From: Atherinomorus stipes
Lineage: Eukaryota; Chordata; Actinopteri; Atheriniformes; Atherinidae
DNA: 64,000 nucleotides
Direction: 5' to 3'
Assembly (NCBI GenBank): GCA_023101725.1
Contig: JALJCO010012923.1
Span: 124,001-188,000, forward strand
Part shown: piece after piece, positions 40,801 through 52,800 of the stretch
Layout: every line of letters begins with the position of its first letter
Numbering within the stretch: the first letter of the stretch is position 1
Notes under the pieces: generated by a model
The model's database searches: none
Told to the model about the DNA's origin: nothing
What the model saw: only the letters and a program-made list of their open reading frames with translations
Translations under genes and position numbers: made by a program

Positions 40801-43800
40801 GACAAACGAAAGGAAAAAAAAAGGAGAAATATTAGGGAGAAAAGCAGAGGAAGAAGTGGGAGAAGACAACAGCTGTACGGCAGTAGCTTTAGAAGGAAGG
40901 CTGTGTGAGTGTTGGGTGGTTGTAAAAAACTTCACAGCGGAATATTATCGCCACCAACTGGAGTTTGGAACTGATGTCAGAAGATCGTTTCACAAAGCAG
41001 GTTTCCTAAACTCTGAGAGTAACCCTGAACTCAGGGCATGGTTTCCTGGGTTTTCTCTAACCAACTAGATTTGAACGATCTGGATTCTCGCTGCAGGGGT
41101 CCTTTTTCTAAGGGTTCACACTACAAAAACAAAATTACTCAATTACAATTACTCATTTTTCCCCTGTTGGTTCATTCATATTCATCCAATATTTACTAAA
41201 CTGAGATGATGGGATGTGGAATCCACTGTGGCTTTAACATTATCCACTGTGATGTCCAATATACAGTAGATAATGTAAATTCAGACTAGCAATTTAAAAA
41301 AAAAAAAGTTTCAAAATAAAAAAAAAGGTATTAATAAAAAAGGATATAAAAAAATAAAAAAAAGAGGAAAACAAAAACTGAGAAGTGGAAAAAAAAAAAA
41401 TGAATAATACATAACATAGAAAGAAAAATCAAAATAAAAAACAAATAAGAAGAAGGGACAAAGCATGAAGAAATGACAGGGAGGGGGGGAGACAACGAAA
41501 AACCCTCTGGGGGGAAAGGGAGGGGGGGAGGGGGGAATCTAAACAAAGGGGGAGGAGAGTATCACAAAAAAAGTTAAAAAAGAAAAGAAGGCGCCACAAG
41601 GGAGGGGGAGATCGGGGGGGGGATCGGGAAACAACAGAGAGGGGGGAGGGATGAGAGGGGTAGGGAGGATGGAGATCGCCAACAGAGGTGATGACCAACC
41701 CCCCCTAATTGTCTAATGATCTTTTTTTTCTTATAATTTTTTCCCTATGGAAACCTAAGTTGATGTCTGCATTTTAGTTTTGTATGTTTCCTGATGTAGA
41801 CACCACTTTAAGTACTCTTTTCCACTTAGAATTATGATATTATGTTTGAATTTCTGTTGTTTAATGGATATGGCCCTCAAAATGATGTGAATGTGCTTGT
41901 GTACAGTAGAATAGATGGGCATGTAAGCTTTCTTGCTTCAGCTCACTCCTTTTGATCATGGATATTGTTTAACAATGTGAATTTTTGTAAAGGTGGTAAT
42001 GTGAGCTAATTGCTCAAATAAATTGCTAAAAAAAAAAAAGACTTATTTATATGTCAGCATTTGGTACCATTACGTACTCATTCTTATAATTCCAGTCATA
42101 AATACCGACATAATGCAGCAAAATCCATGTAAAGCATAAACGGCTCATGTATGTTCTAGAAGCCACTTTAAAATGCGAGTGCAGCCCCGAGCTAATGCAC
42201 ACTCTTCAAGATATGAGGTTAGTTGCACTTTATGGGAAGGAGATTTGGCCCCTAGCTTAAATCCTGGTAAAATAAATGTTGCTCACTGACAGACAGTTTG
42301 GCTGACCCAGTTAAGATGAATTCCAAAATGTAAATGAAACCGAAAGGGCAGAGTGGTAAGTTCAAGGAGAGTTGAAAGGTTTTCAGACATTAAGCTGTTT
42401 TGTTGATTTCTTACATCTTTACAGATAAGTGTTTTTTATTATATTTTTCTTCCTTTTTTTAGATCTACATTTGAGTTAGGTTGGGTTTTGTTGGTGCTGC
42501 CTCCCAGATCTCAGAGCGCTTCTCACCTCAGCAGTGGTCACGGAGCAGCCCTTCCTGCACATTCCTGGGACTGTGGAAGATAATTGCTGTGGTTTATGAG
42601 AGGGAGAGGCCTTGAAGAAACACTTCCACCAGGCCTTAGTTGTTTAAGTTTGTAGTTCTCTCAGAATTCTGTTTCAGACATGGGGTCTGGGTCTGTCTCC
42701 TCCAGTCTGTAGGTCTGTGGTTCCTTCTGCAGTTTCATATCAATCAAATGTTCTATTTACTCTTAAGGAAAATGAATGTTACCTATTGAAAAACACTGAG
42801 AATGGGGGTGCCTCACACATGCCAGGATGCTCATTGAACATTTCCAAGTTTCTTTTTAAGAATAATTTATCTTTCACATGTAATGACTTAGACCTAATTT
42901 CTGACCACTGTGCTTTGAAGGCAGCTAATTGCATGCCAGCTCATTATGTGCCGTACTGTACGACGAGACTTACATCCAATGATCCTGTTACTGGTATTGT
43001 AAAGCTGCTTGTGATTATTTGAACTGAGGCTCACATTTCTGGCTCCAGATCAGTGCTTGAAGTAGAGGGAGTCCCATTCAGTCTCATATTAACCCAGAGT
43101 TACTGATGAGTCTCTTAAGAAACAGTACTGGGAAAGTTTGAGTTGTCTAATGACTGCCTGTCTGTAATGAACAGGTAATTTAACCTAACAGTTTTCTTTT
43201 TTTCTAAATATTTTAATCAAAGTGTATCAGCTCCAACTGCACATATAACTAATTGTTTAAAGAATGATTAGATTATCATTTACTCTGTTATTCAGTTTCT
43301 CATAATTAAGATCAGTGAAATTTTTTTTTAAGCTATTACAGTATCGTTTTACACTAAGTGTTCAGTCCGTCTGGTTTCTGGTCCTTTACATTAAATTGTG
43401 CTAATGGCAGTGAGTAATTTCATGAAGGAGCAGTTTTCATAAACTTAGAAAGGTAATGATTGCGTGGTTTCTGGTGTGGTTTATAACAGTTTTAATTTCA
43501 GTATTTCTGTAACTCAAGTGCTCTCTAAATGAAATCCCCACATGATACAGACGTTCATTTAGATTTTATTTTGCTTGGCGGAATTTTTAAACAAGAAAGC
43601 CACCTATTTCCTGCCGGTAGGAGTTTGAAATATCTTATGACAACATGTCAGAGTGATCAGAAAGTCATTTCATTTTGTGGCCGACTGATAACGTCTCATC
43701 TGTCAGCAGCCGGGCATTCATGTCATGCAGTGGTGCTTTTAAAAGCTTTGTTAAGGCCACCTATGCTTTCTCACCACTGTTTTCAGAAGAAATTCCTTAA

Positions 43801-46800
43801 AACCACACAGCACTCCAGCAGATTCCCTACACAGGTGTGCATAAGATGTAAAAGTCAGTGAAGCGATGATCTTGCAAGTCAGCTATATGGATTTGAAAAG
43901 AAGCGTGCAGCTCATTACTTATTCAGCAAAAGCTGCAGCTGTTTGTGTATTTGTGTGTATGTGAGAATTAAGAATCTGCTCGTCCGGTGAACCAGTTCCG
44001 AATTCTGACGTTACTGCAATCGCTTATCTGTCTGCGGCTCTCCAGCACAAAGCAGGGTAGCCACGTCCCCTTCTCTGCACCCTAAAGGATTTAATAATGT
44101 TTTCATAAACTTGTTCTGTTGCGGTTTGCACTGACCGTTTGTGTTGTCCCTGCTGCTGAGCACTGTGACACATGGCTCGGATCTTGCAGCAGGGAAAGAC
44201 TTTAGGAATGCTTTGGCCTGACATGATATAAGTAATTAACCCTGATTGATAAAAGATGAATTGTCGCTGCTGCTGCAGCGGTGGGCTGTCAGCACACACA
44301 CACACACACACAGAGATGTGTCCACCCACACGCTCTTGTGCATCATGTACACACAGCAGCTGCACCTGGGAATTTTGGCTTATCTACAGCATATTCACAA
44401 TTTCAAGCCCTCCTGGAGAAGTGGAGAAAAACATATGACAGAACTTGCAAGCTTTCATCATATCATGTCATAAGAAACGGTTTTAAACATGGCAAGGGGA
44501 AGATTAGATGGCGCTTGCTGCGAGGGGCGTTCAGTAAGTCTCTTGAATGAGTTGTTGCACAGAAATAAAACTCCACAATTCTGCTTCTTTTTCACACAGT
44601 TCCACACCTGGTGTGTCGTCTTTTGCAGCATAGTCTCTGATATATCTTTGAACTTGATCATGTTTGATAAAAACAGGAATGCAGTGATTTATGGAAGAAA
44701 TCCCCTCACGTGTTAACCCTTGCAAGCACCAGCCCTTCCAAAAATGTTCCACTTTAAACGTGTTCATGTGCTTTGACTCTTCAGCAGTACCACTGCCTTT
44801 TTCTGTGTGTCAGCTCATGTATCATCCTGACTGAGCTCATCCTGCTGTGGATTCCTATGTGGATGTTTTTTTTAGGAAGAAAAAGGGCAAAATATTGAAA
44901 TGGTGCTTTTGTCTTGCCCCTCCCCCATCTTCTTCTTCTTTAACAGAAGCCCTTCACTTTTGCTGCCCCCCATTGAGGTCCCTTGGCTCTTATTAGATTC
45001 TTATTTATGTATCCTGTTGCAGATGGAAGTCATGTCAGCATCCAGTGTGGCACAGTGCCCAGATATTTCCCCAACTTTTGTCCACTAACTTGAGGGATTA
45101 TTGTGCATGTGTTTTCTTTTTTTTTCTTTCGAATAAAAATATATAAAAACATAACGCAATGTAGAACCTATATATACTTCTAAAAACACAACAAAGATGA
45201 AGGCAAGATGATAGTTGAGATGAATTTGAAGGACGCACGGTGTTTAAAAATGTGGCAAGGAGCAAAAGATTTGAAAAAAACTCCATGTTTAACAATAAAG
45301 AACATTTCAACACTAGGATATACAGTACTTTAAAGTTTATGTGTTTGTGTGTATATGATAGCTGCATTTGTTTGGAGCATCAGTCACACACATCCTCAGA
45401 AATTGATACTATAGTGTGTGCATACGAGATTGAATATGTAGTTGACCTCTGATGTAGTGAAGAGGCAAATGTTGCTGGAAAACCAACCTTTAGATGCCTT
45501 TAGTATCATCTATAGCTCCGCAGCTGTAGCTCTTTTTGTCATCCTCCCAACATCAAATAAACACTAACATGATTTCTTTCTATGTTCACTGTTTGCGACC
45601 TGAAAATCCTATAAGTTCTGTATAGTTTCAGTTTTCTGGTGTTCCCCAGATTCTTCAGTAACAGGTGTAGTGCAGAAGAAAAATCGGCAATTACACAGAC
45701 AATTGGAAATACTAGAGCACAATGTTAAAAAGTGAATATAATCTCATTAAAAGTGAGGGAAAAGCTAAAAACAGAATTTCTCAAAAAAGTTGAGGATCTA
45801 AAGACATCAGTATAAATGGAATTCAAGTGGTCAAAGAAAACCATAAAAAAGAACTATTGTTGTTGCTCAGAGTGTCTTTAGATACACATAGAAGCAAGAT
45901 CCAGCAGTGATGCTACTTTATCTGGGATGGACCAGATTACTGTTTAATTTCTTAATCATTTACTATCTGATGAATTTTTGTAAATCCCAGATGCTGCATC
46001 CTCTGAGCTTGGAGAGACCATCAGGGCGGTAGCTCCTTAATTGGTTTTAATTATTTGAAATCTCCATTCCAGTTCTTATATTATGTCTGATGTAATCTAC
46101 ATATATAGACAAATGTATAGACAGAGAGTAAAGTTGTCCTCTTAGTGTATTTAAGTACAGTGAGTAATTCCTTACCTTTGACAGCTACTGAGGAAAAACT
46201 GTAGATTTTAATTTCTTGAAAGAAAAAAAAAAAATTAGAATAATCCAACCAGGTTTGTCATGAAGTGTCGGACTAAGTCAAACGGTCTTTAGCTGTAAAG
46301 ATATTTGATTGGTATTTAATATGTATTAAACATTAATCTTATTGGTGAATTTTATGGCCATAATGACACAAGTTTTTTCTGCTGTGGACAAAAAGAACCC
46401 TCTACTCAACACAAAACATGCAGATAACTGACTGTTACCTACTGCTTTGCTGTGAAAGGAAAACTACATTAGACTGTTTCGGGTGACAAGGAAAAAAGTG
46501 GAATAGCAGGAACATTAACTAAAGCCCATCTGTTTCTACAAATCTCTTTATCTGTCTCTGTTTCTTCCTCTCTGCAGCTCTCGGTCAGATAATGCTGTAT
46601 GTGGATGGGATGAATGGCCTCATATCTCACAATGAGACAGTGCAATGGCTTTACACCTTGGTCGGATCAAAGGTAAAGAACATCCACATTCATTTTCACA
46701 CGGGAGAAAATGGTCAAATGTCATCAGGGCTCAGGCAAATCTGATCACATCATTTACTGCTTTGTCATCATGCAAGGACACTCCTGCAGCATGGTCCTTT

Positions 46801-49800
46801 CAGCCCTCTAGTGGTCAGATAAATTGACTGTGCTTCCAACAGATGAGGGAGTTTATTTGGCTCCCTTTACTGTTCCTGCCATTCTTTGTTCTTACAAATG
46901 ACTTAACTTTCTTCCCGTATAAATACTGACAGAACATTTGGCTTCTGCTTTTGTTGTTTTTAGCAAGAACTCTCATCTCAATCATCCTGTATGGCAAATG
47001 TCCACTGTTAGTAATCACTCAGACCACGATCAGTGGGAGTGTGGCTTGTCCAGATATAGTGATGATCTGCCAGATATTTACAGGTGATAAATGCATTTCG
47101 ATGGTTTCATCATCTCTAATATTGAGCAGATTTTCACTCTCAGCTGTGCTGTGTATCATTAGCATGACACCCCTGTCTAAATGTTTTTCTCTCCCTTTTC
47201 CACATTTTATATCCGTGTAAACTGTCCTAAACCTTTGATACTTCACTGTATTTAGACATATCTCTGTTTTAGCACTTAACTCTTATTTTATTCAGATTGA
47301 AAACAGTTTTTACACTTGTGGTGTCTGTATGCTGCGTGACTTGTACTGTGTGTTCCATGAGCTGACAGTAGCATAAAACACTCTTATCAAACCTCACAAG
47401 ACTTTTTAGACAGGAAGCAGCTCTTACATTATGGTGACATGAAGAATTTGGAATTACAAGCTTTTGCAGATCCATTGTTTTTAACAATATATTACTTTTA
47501 CTGAGGAAACTGTGTGTTTTCTGCCCCTTTTTTTACATCTTAGTTTCGTTTGGTGGTGAAGACGTCTCTGAAGTTGCTACTGGTGTTTGTTGAGTACACG
47601 GAAAGCAATGCTGCCCTGCTCATAAAGGCTGTGAACACTGTGGATGCCAAAAGAGGTAAGAACTCTATATAGATTTAAACTATAGGATGCAAAACTCAGT
47701 TGGAAGACAGAAAAGCCTGTGGTGTATTCACATACAGAGAACGTTAGAGTTTTTGTATCCAAATGAATTTTTATGGATGTGTAAAAATTTAACCACTAAT
47801 TGTTCTTATATCCCTGTAAAGTCAGTGTTCAGTCAGAATTATACATCATTCGCTGTGAATGCAGTCCCTCCAGGACTTGTCATCATATCAGTTTTAATTA
47901 TCTACTGTTCAGTACAGCCCAAGCAGTGAAATGGAGAGAGCGATTGGATCAGTTTTCCTGAGCCGCTCCATAGCCGTGCATGGATCACGCCTTATTGAGA
48001 AAGGCTGTAACTCGTGCCTGCAGAAGGCTTCGGTTACCCGCCAGTCTAAATGCTTAACATTGTGCTGTGGCATACAGCAGTGGGCTGGACATCTGTGTGG
48101 AGGAGTCAGGTATCCCTGTGTCTCAGCTCAGTCTTATCCCATCGCTTCTGTGGTTACGTAAGAAGACTAAACATGATCCCCAGTCTCCTGATGAGGAGAT
48201 GTATTTGAACTCCTGTCTGAGGCAGCGAGGTGTTCCTTTCCTATTGGAGAAAAAGCCATCACTGTTTTATCTCTCCTCTGCCACTTTTCAAGAGGAAGAC
48301 TGCTGGGACTGCATCTCTCCTTCTGGAGATGGCTCAGCAATATTTGATTTTTATTTCTTCTACAGATAGACAGATTCTTTTTTTCTCATAAGATGGATTG
48401 GAATAGATTTTGTTGATGTGTAAATCTGCATAGAGCTTAAAATAGAGGCTTTTATTGTGTGGAATTTGCCTTGTTATGCATACCTTTTGGTATTAGGTAC
48501 AAAACTGTGGTCCAATGTCATGGAGATCCTGGATGAGAAAGATGGAGTTGACACTGAGCTGCTGGTGTTTGCAATGACACTCATCAATAAGGTCAGTAAA
48601 TGTTTAATGAAACTCTCCTTATTATTCATGCACAAACTCAGAGGAAAACATTTCGTTTCTCTGTTTCCTGTTCTCTCTCTCTTCCCTCTAATCTGATTCA
48701 TCCTGCATTGTATTAAAATGTTATCTGCAATAAATAACTCATCCAGATAAGGAGGAAAGTATGTTAATGAGAGGTGGAAGTGTTTTACTCAAGAAGCACT
48801 GTTTTTTAAAAGATGATCAGATTTTGTTTGGCCTCTTTCTCAGTTTGATTCAATCATTCTGTACGCTGGTATTTGTATTTTTGAGAGCGCGCGAATCACC
48901 TTTGTGACTTTTAATAATTAATTGTACAACATAACAAATGCAAAATATAAATGATTTTTTTTTTTTTTATTGTAGAGCCCTGATTTTATTTTAAAACAGT
49001 CAGTGCCATATGTTTTTATATAATGTTTAAAGTTTTAGTAAAGCAAATTGGGTTTGAAACACATTCCATACAAAAGAAAATAATTTTAGAAAATGGATAC
49101 CGGTGGTGGTTGAAAAGTTTCAGTTAACTGTCCGGTGTGTGGGGTTTCCAGTAACATGTTCAGGATTACACCATCTGTTGTTAGTAGGTGTTAAAAATCC
49201 TGCTTCCTCTTACCATTCTCTCTGCAGTCTGTCCACCCCCGTAACCCAAAGTCTGAGTTGTTTTGGAGTCTGGCATATGTTCCTGTAGCCGAATATAACA
49301 CTGCATTCCCAATATTCCAGCTTCTTCTAACTAGCTAACTTTATTGATTTGCTATGCAGCTTTGTTCGGCCTAGCTAACTTAGCAACCATTGTAACTCAA
49401 CGGCATCTTTCCTCGATGCCAGTTTTTACAAAACTGTTTGCCCTCCTTGTTAAGACTGATGACATGAAGAAAAACTTGACTTTTTTTTTTTTTTAAGAGT
49501 CAAGTGGAAACAATTCAGATGTTTAGAGGGCAAGACACATACTGAAAGAATCAAAGGATTGTTTTTGTGATGAGCTCTCTGATATTGAGCTGAAACTCTT
49601 CACCAACATCTTCACTAAACTGACTATTTCACACACTTTCACAGGAGACCACTCAAGTTAACTCTATCTAGTTGTGAAAGTGATGCAACCTGTTTTTTTC
49701 CTCACATGGTAGTGCAATGGAAGGAAGACATGCCCATCATTTGAGTCATTTTTAAATATATGTTTGGTTGATTTTTGCAGGGAGCACAAACTTTTGGGAT

Positions 49801-52800
49801 AGCTTCATTTGTGGACTTTGCATCCACACTGTTGGGCTCAGATAAAAAAACAACTCTGTTCTGTTATTCTATATATCAGTATGACTCCTTTTAGCTTAGA
49901 AATGCCTTTTTGTGGACATACTACAGCATCTCAGGGCTCAGTTTGAGGCACGAGTCATGCCCTTAATGAGACATTTTCTCCAGTGACAAAATCCGAACAC
50001 ATTTCATTGCTTACACTGTTTCCGCCTCTCTGGTGGATCAGACTCTGGGAGGTCTTCCAGACCAGGACTCCTACTACGACATGGTGGACTGCCTTGAAGA
50101 GCAGGGCATTGAAGCCACGGCACAGAGACACCTGAGCAGGAAAGGCACCGATCTTGATCTTGTAGAGCAGTTCAACATCTATGAGGTTAGAAAGCCCTCT
50201 TCTTTTTCACTTCTTGTTTTAAATGTTTGCCGAGGCAACTGCTACTTACAGTCGTGGTAGTTCAAGCCCTTAAACTGATGCGTCTTTGACTCAGATGACT
50301 CTTCGCCACGAGGATGGAGATGATGAAACCCAGTTGCCCCCGAGTGCCCGAAAAGACCGTCGGCGGGCCAGTGTTGGCGGCACCAACGAGAGACGAGGCC
50401 TGGAGAGAAGACGCAGCCGGAGACACTCGCTTCAGAACGGCAGGGGCCACGCTTCTGCCCCAGCTTCTCCCAGCAGCCCTCACACTCATGCCAGCAGCTT
50501 CCTGCCCTTTGGTGGCCAACGGGTTGAAGACATCAGTGAAAGGTGAGGCAAAGACAATGGAGCAGGTGGAAGATATTTCAGAGAAGAGAGGACAATTTTT
50601 CGCTGCCTCCACTTCAAATTGAACTTGTTCTGATTCTGGCTTTAAAAGCTTCGACCAGAGGCGGGGAAGGGGGGGGGGTGTTGGTCTATATTTTAAAGCT
50701 GCAGCCAAAAAGTGATCGCAAATTGTTTCTGGGTCTGCAGAGTATTACTCTGTTTCACAGGAAGCAGCCTTACTGCAAGTAAGTATTATATTCTGGACTT
50801 GGAAAGATGCATCTAAAATACTCTCACTCACAGCCAAAGCAGAGAATTTGATTATATAGTCATTTAACAAATGACAAAGAGGAGACTGCTTTTGCAATTT
50901 TACATTTAGATTAATTTCCGTGCAGTCAAAAACATTCTCCTGCTGCTGACGACAACAGGAAGTATCTGTAAACACATGATATGGGCTCTTGTCGCATGTT
51001 AAGCTCCTTTCAGTTTGTTACATTTAGCAAACCTTTCTGACTCTACTGTAGACTTAAAAAGGATACAACTTGTGATCCTTTGTTGAAGATAATACAAAAC
51101 ATTTGTTCCACATTTAATATAGACCACAAAGCAGAAAACAAAGCTTTAATTTAAAATTCTGTCTCATTACAGTGCCACATGAATGTCCTTAAAAGTTTCT
51201 AATCACCAGTAGTAAGCTTTATATAAGCAGCATGCCTACTGATACTCCTGGTAGCACTGAGGTCTTCAGGTTTGCTTAAATTCAATCCAGCAGGTCATTT
51301 GATATCAGGTTAGCCTCTTCCAGTCCAGAACAGGAAATTCAAGCCGCCTTTGAAGATCACAATTTTCCATATTGTTAATGAAATCCAGACAACCAAGAGG
51401 AATCCAAATAGCAAACTGGCCGCAGACTTGTGGATGACGAGCCCGCTCTATCAGTTCAGTGATATCTCCTTAAGCCCTAACAATGCTTACTGAATGAAAT
51501 CTTTTTGAAAACATAGCGATCTCATATTATGATGTTTATGCTGTTTCATAGAGGTTTTAGTTGGATGTACAGCAGCTGTAAATGTTGCATGTGTGACTTC
51601 ATTTCTAATGTTTACCAACATCATAAAGCTAAATTGTCTAAATCTACTAACCTGTACATCCTTTGAGTGTTTTATCTCTTTTCTACATTAACACGTGCAA
51701 TGCCTTTTTTTTTTTTGACAAGCATGTTTTTGTGTCTCATCTCTGTCTGCTGTCTCTCTTGGGCTGATCGTCTTATCTGTGGTTTCATGTTGTCTGTCCA
51801 ATTTCACTTCACTCCCACCTGCCTGCATCCTCCCTTCCCCTCCTTTCAACCCTCGACCCCTCCTCTCGCTACAGAGAAGAGGAAGAGGAAGAAGACGAGG
51901 AGGATGATGAGGAGGAGGATGAGGAGGATGAGGGGGACGAGGCAGATGATGAAAGTCATCCAGTCACTGAGTCCTCTAGACAGGGCGCTCACAGGTATTT
52001 TAGGCCAGCTGGCTTCCCAAGCGTGGTACCCCGTATTTCTCTTCCAGTATCTTCCCTAGATGCTCCTCCGTTCAGAAGTGTGATTATTATTCTCTCTCTC
52101 TTTGGACTCCTACTCTCTTGTATTTTGTCATCCTAGTGTGGCTCCAGCTGTAGCAGACACTCCTAGCTTGTGTTTGAACTTAAAGTGTATGGCCAACATC
52201 CTCCCTAAAGCCAGTGACCCTGCAGGGCAGAGAGACTATCTCAGCGTCAAGACCAGGACACCTTCTCCTGTGTCCATCGCACCTAAAAAGAGGACCTTTA
52301 GTCCTTGGTGTGTTCCTCTCAGCCACATGACTGTGTCTTTCCTGTCAAAGTAGACTTCCAGGCCCTGCACACCCTCAGTTTTAGTCTACTCCAAACACAA
52401 CCCCCTTTCCCTTCCCTTTTCTCTGTGATTTGAAACTGAGTCATGTGTCTTTTAGAGCTTTTTACTTACATTATATCCAGCTCATTGTGCCTTTCAGTGT
52501 AACACACACTCCTCCATCACTGCAGTCTGTGTCTCTGTCACTGTGCCTTCAGTTAACGTAAAAGAATAAACAGTGATGCGAAAATGTCAAATCTTTTTCA
52601 ATTTTCCTCACTTTTTTTTTTTTTTTTACCTGATGAAAGGCAACTTTTAAATTGCCTCCCATCAGGTTGCATTGATCATCTCAGGAGACAAGCCATAAAA
52701 AGTCTTCATTACTTCTTCATTACTTCTTTTTATCAGCCGATGAAAAGCATAACTTTACAAATATGTACTTTTTGTCTGTCTGGCTTGGAGCTTGGAAATA

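Larger units (their letters stand above)
28794..46577 (+). other. fhod3 17.8-kb intron
   Basis: Longest complete intron in the window. It holds the decayed Tc1 element (29416-30972), a LINE 3' tail (about 31391-31880), a purine-rich block (about 41293-41705), a poly-C and a poly-A tract, a CA repeat and a hairpin. I see no host exon on either strand between these. Confidence 0.8.

Noticed and set aside
41331..41698. Minus-strand Phe/Pro-rich open frames
   Set aside because: Reverse translation of the purine-rich block.
47931..48369. Overlapping open frames of 76 and 100 codons between exons D and E
   Set aside because: Unrelated to the expected protein, and exon D joins exon E directly in frame.
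49782..49830. Possible exon after ttttgcag in the intron before exon F
   Set aside because: The phase 0 join from exon E to exon F already gives the expected protein without a gap.
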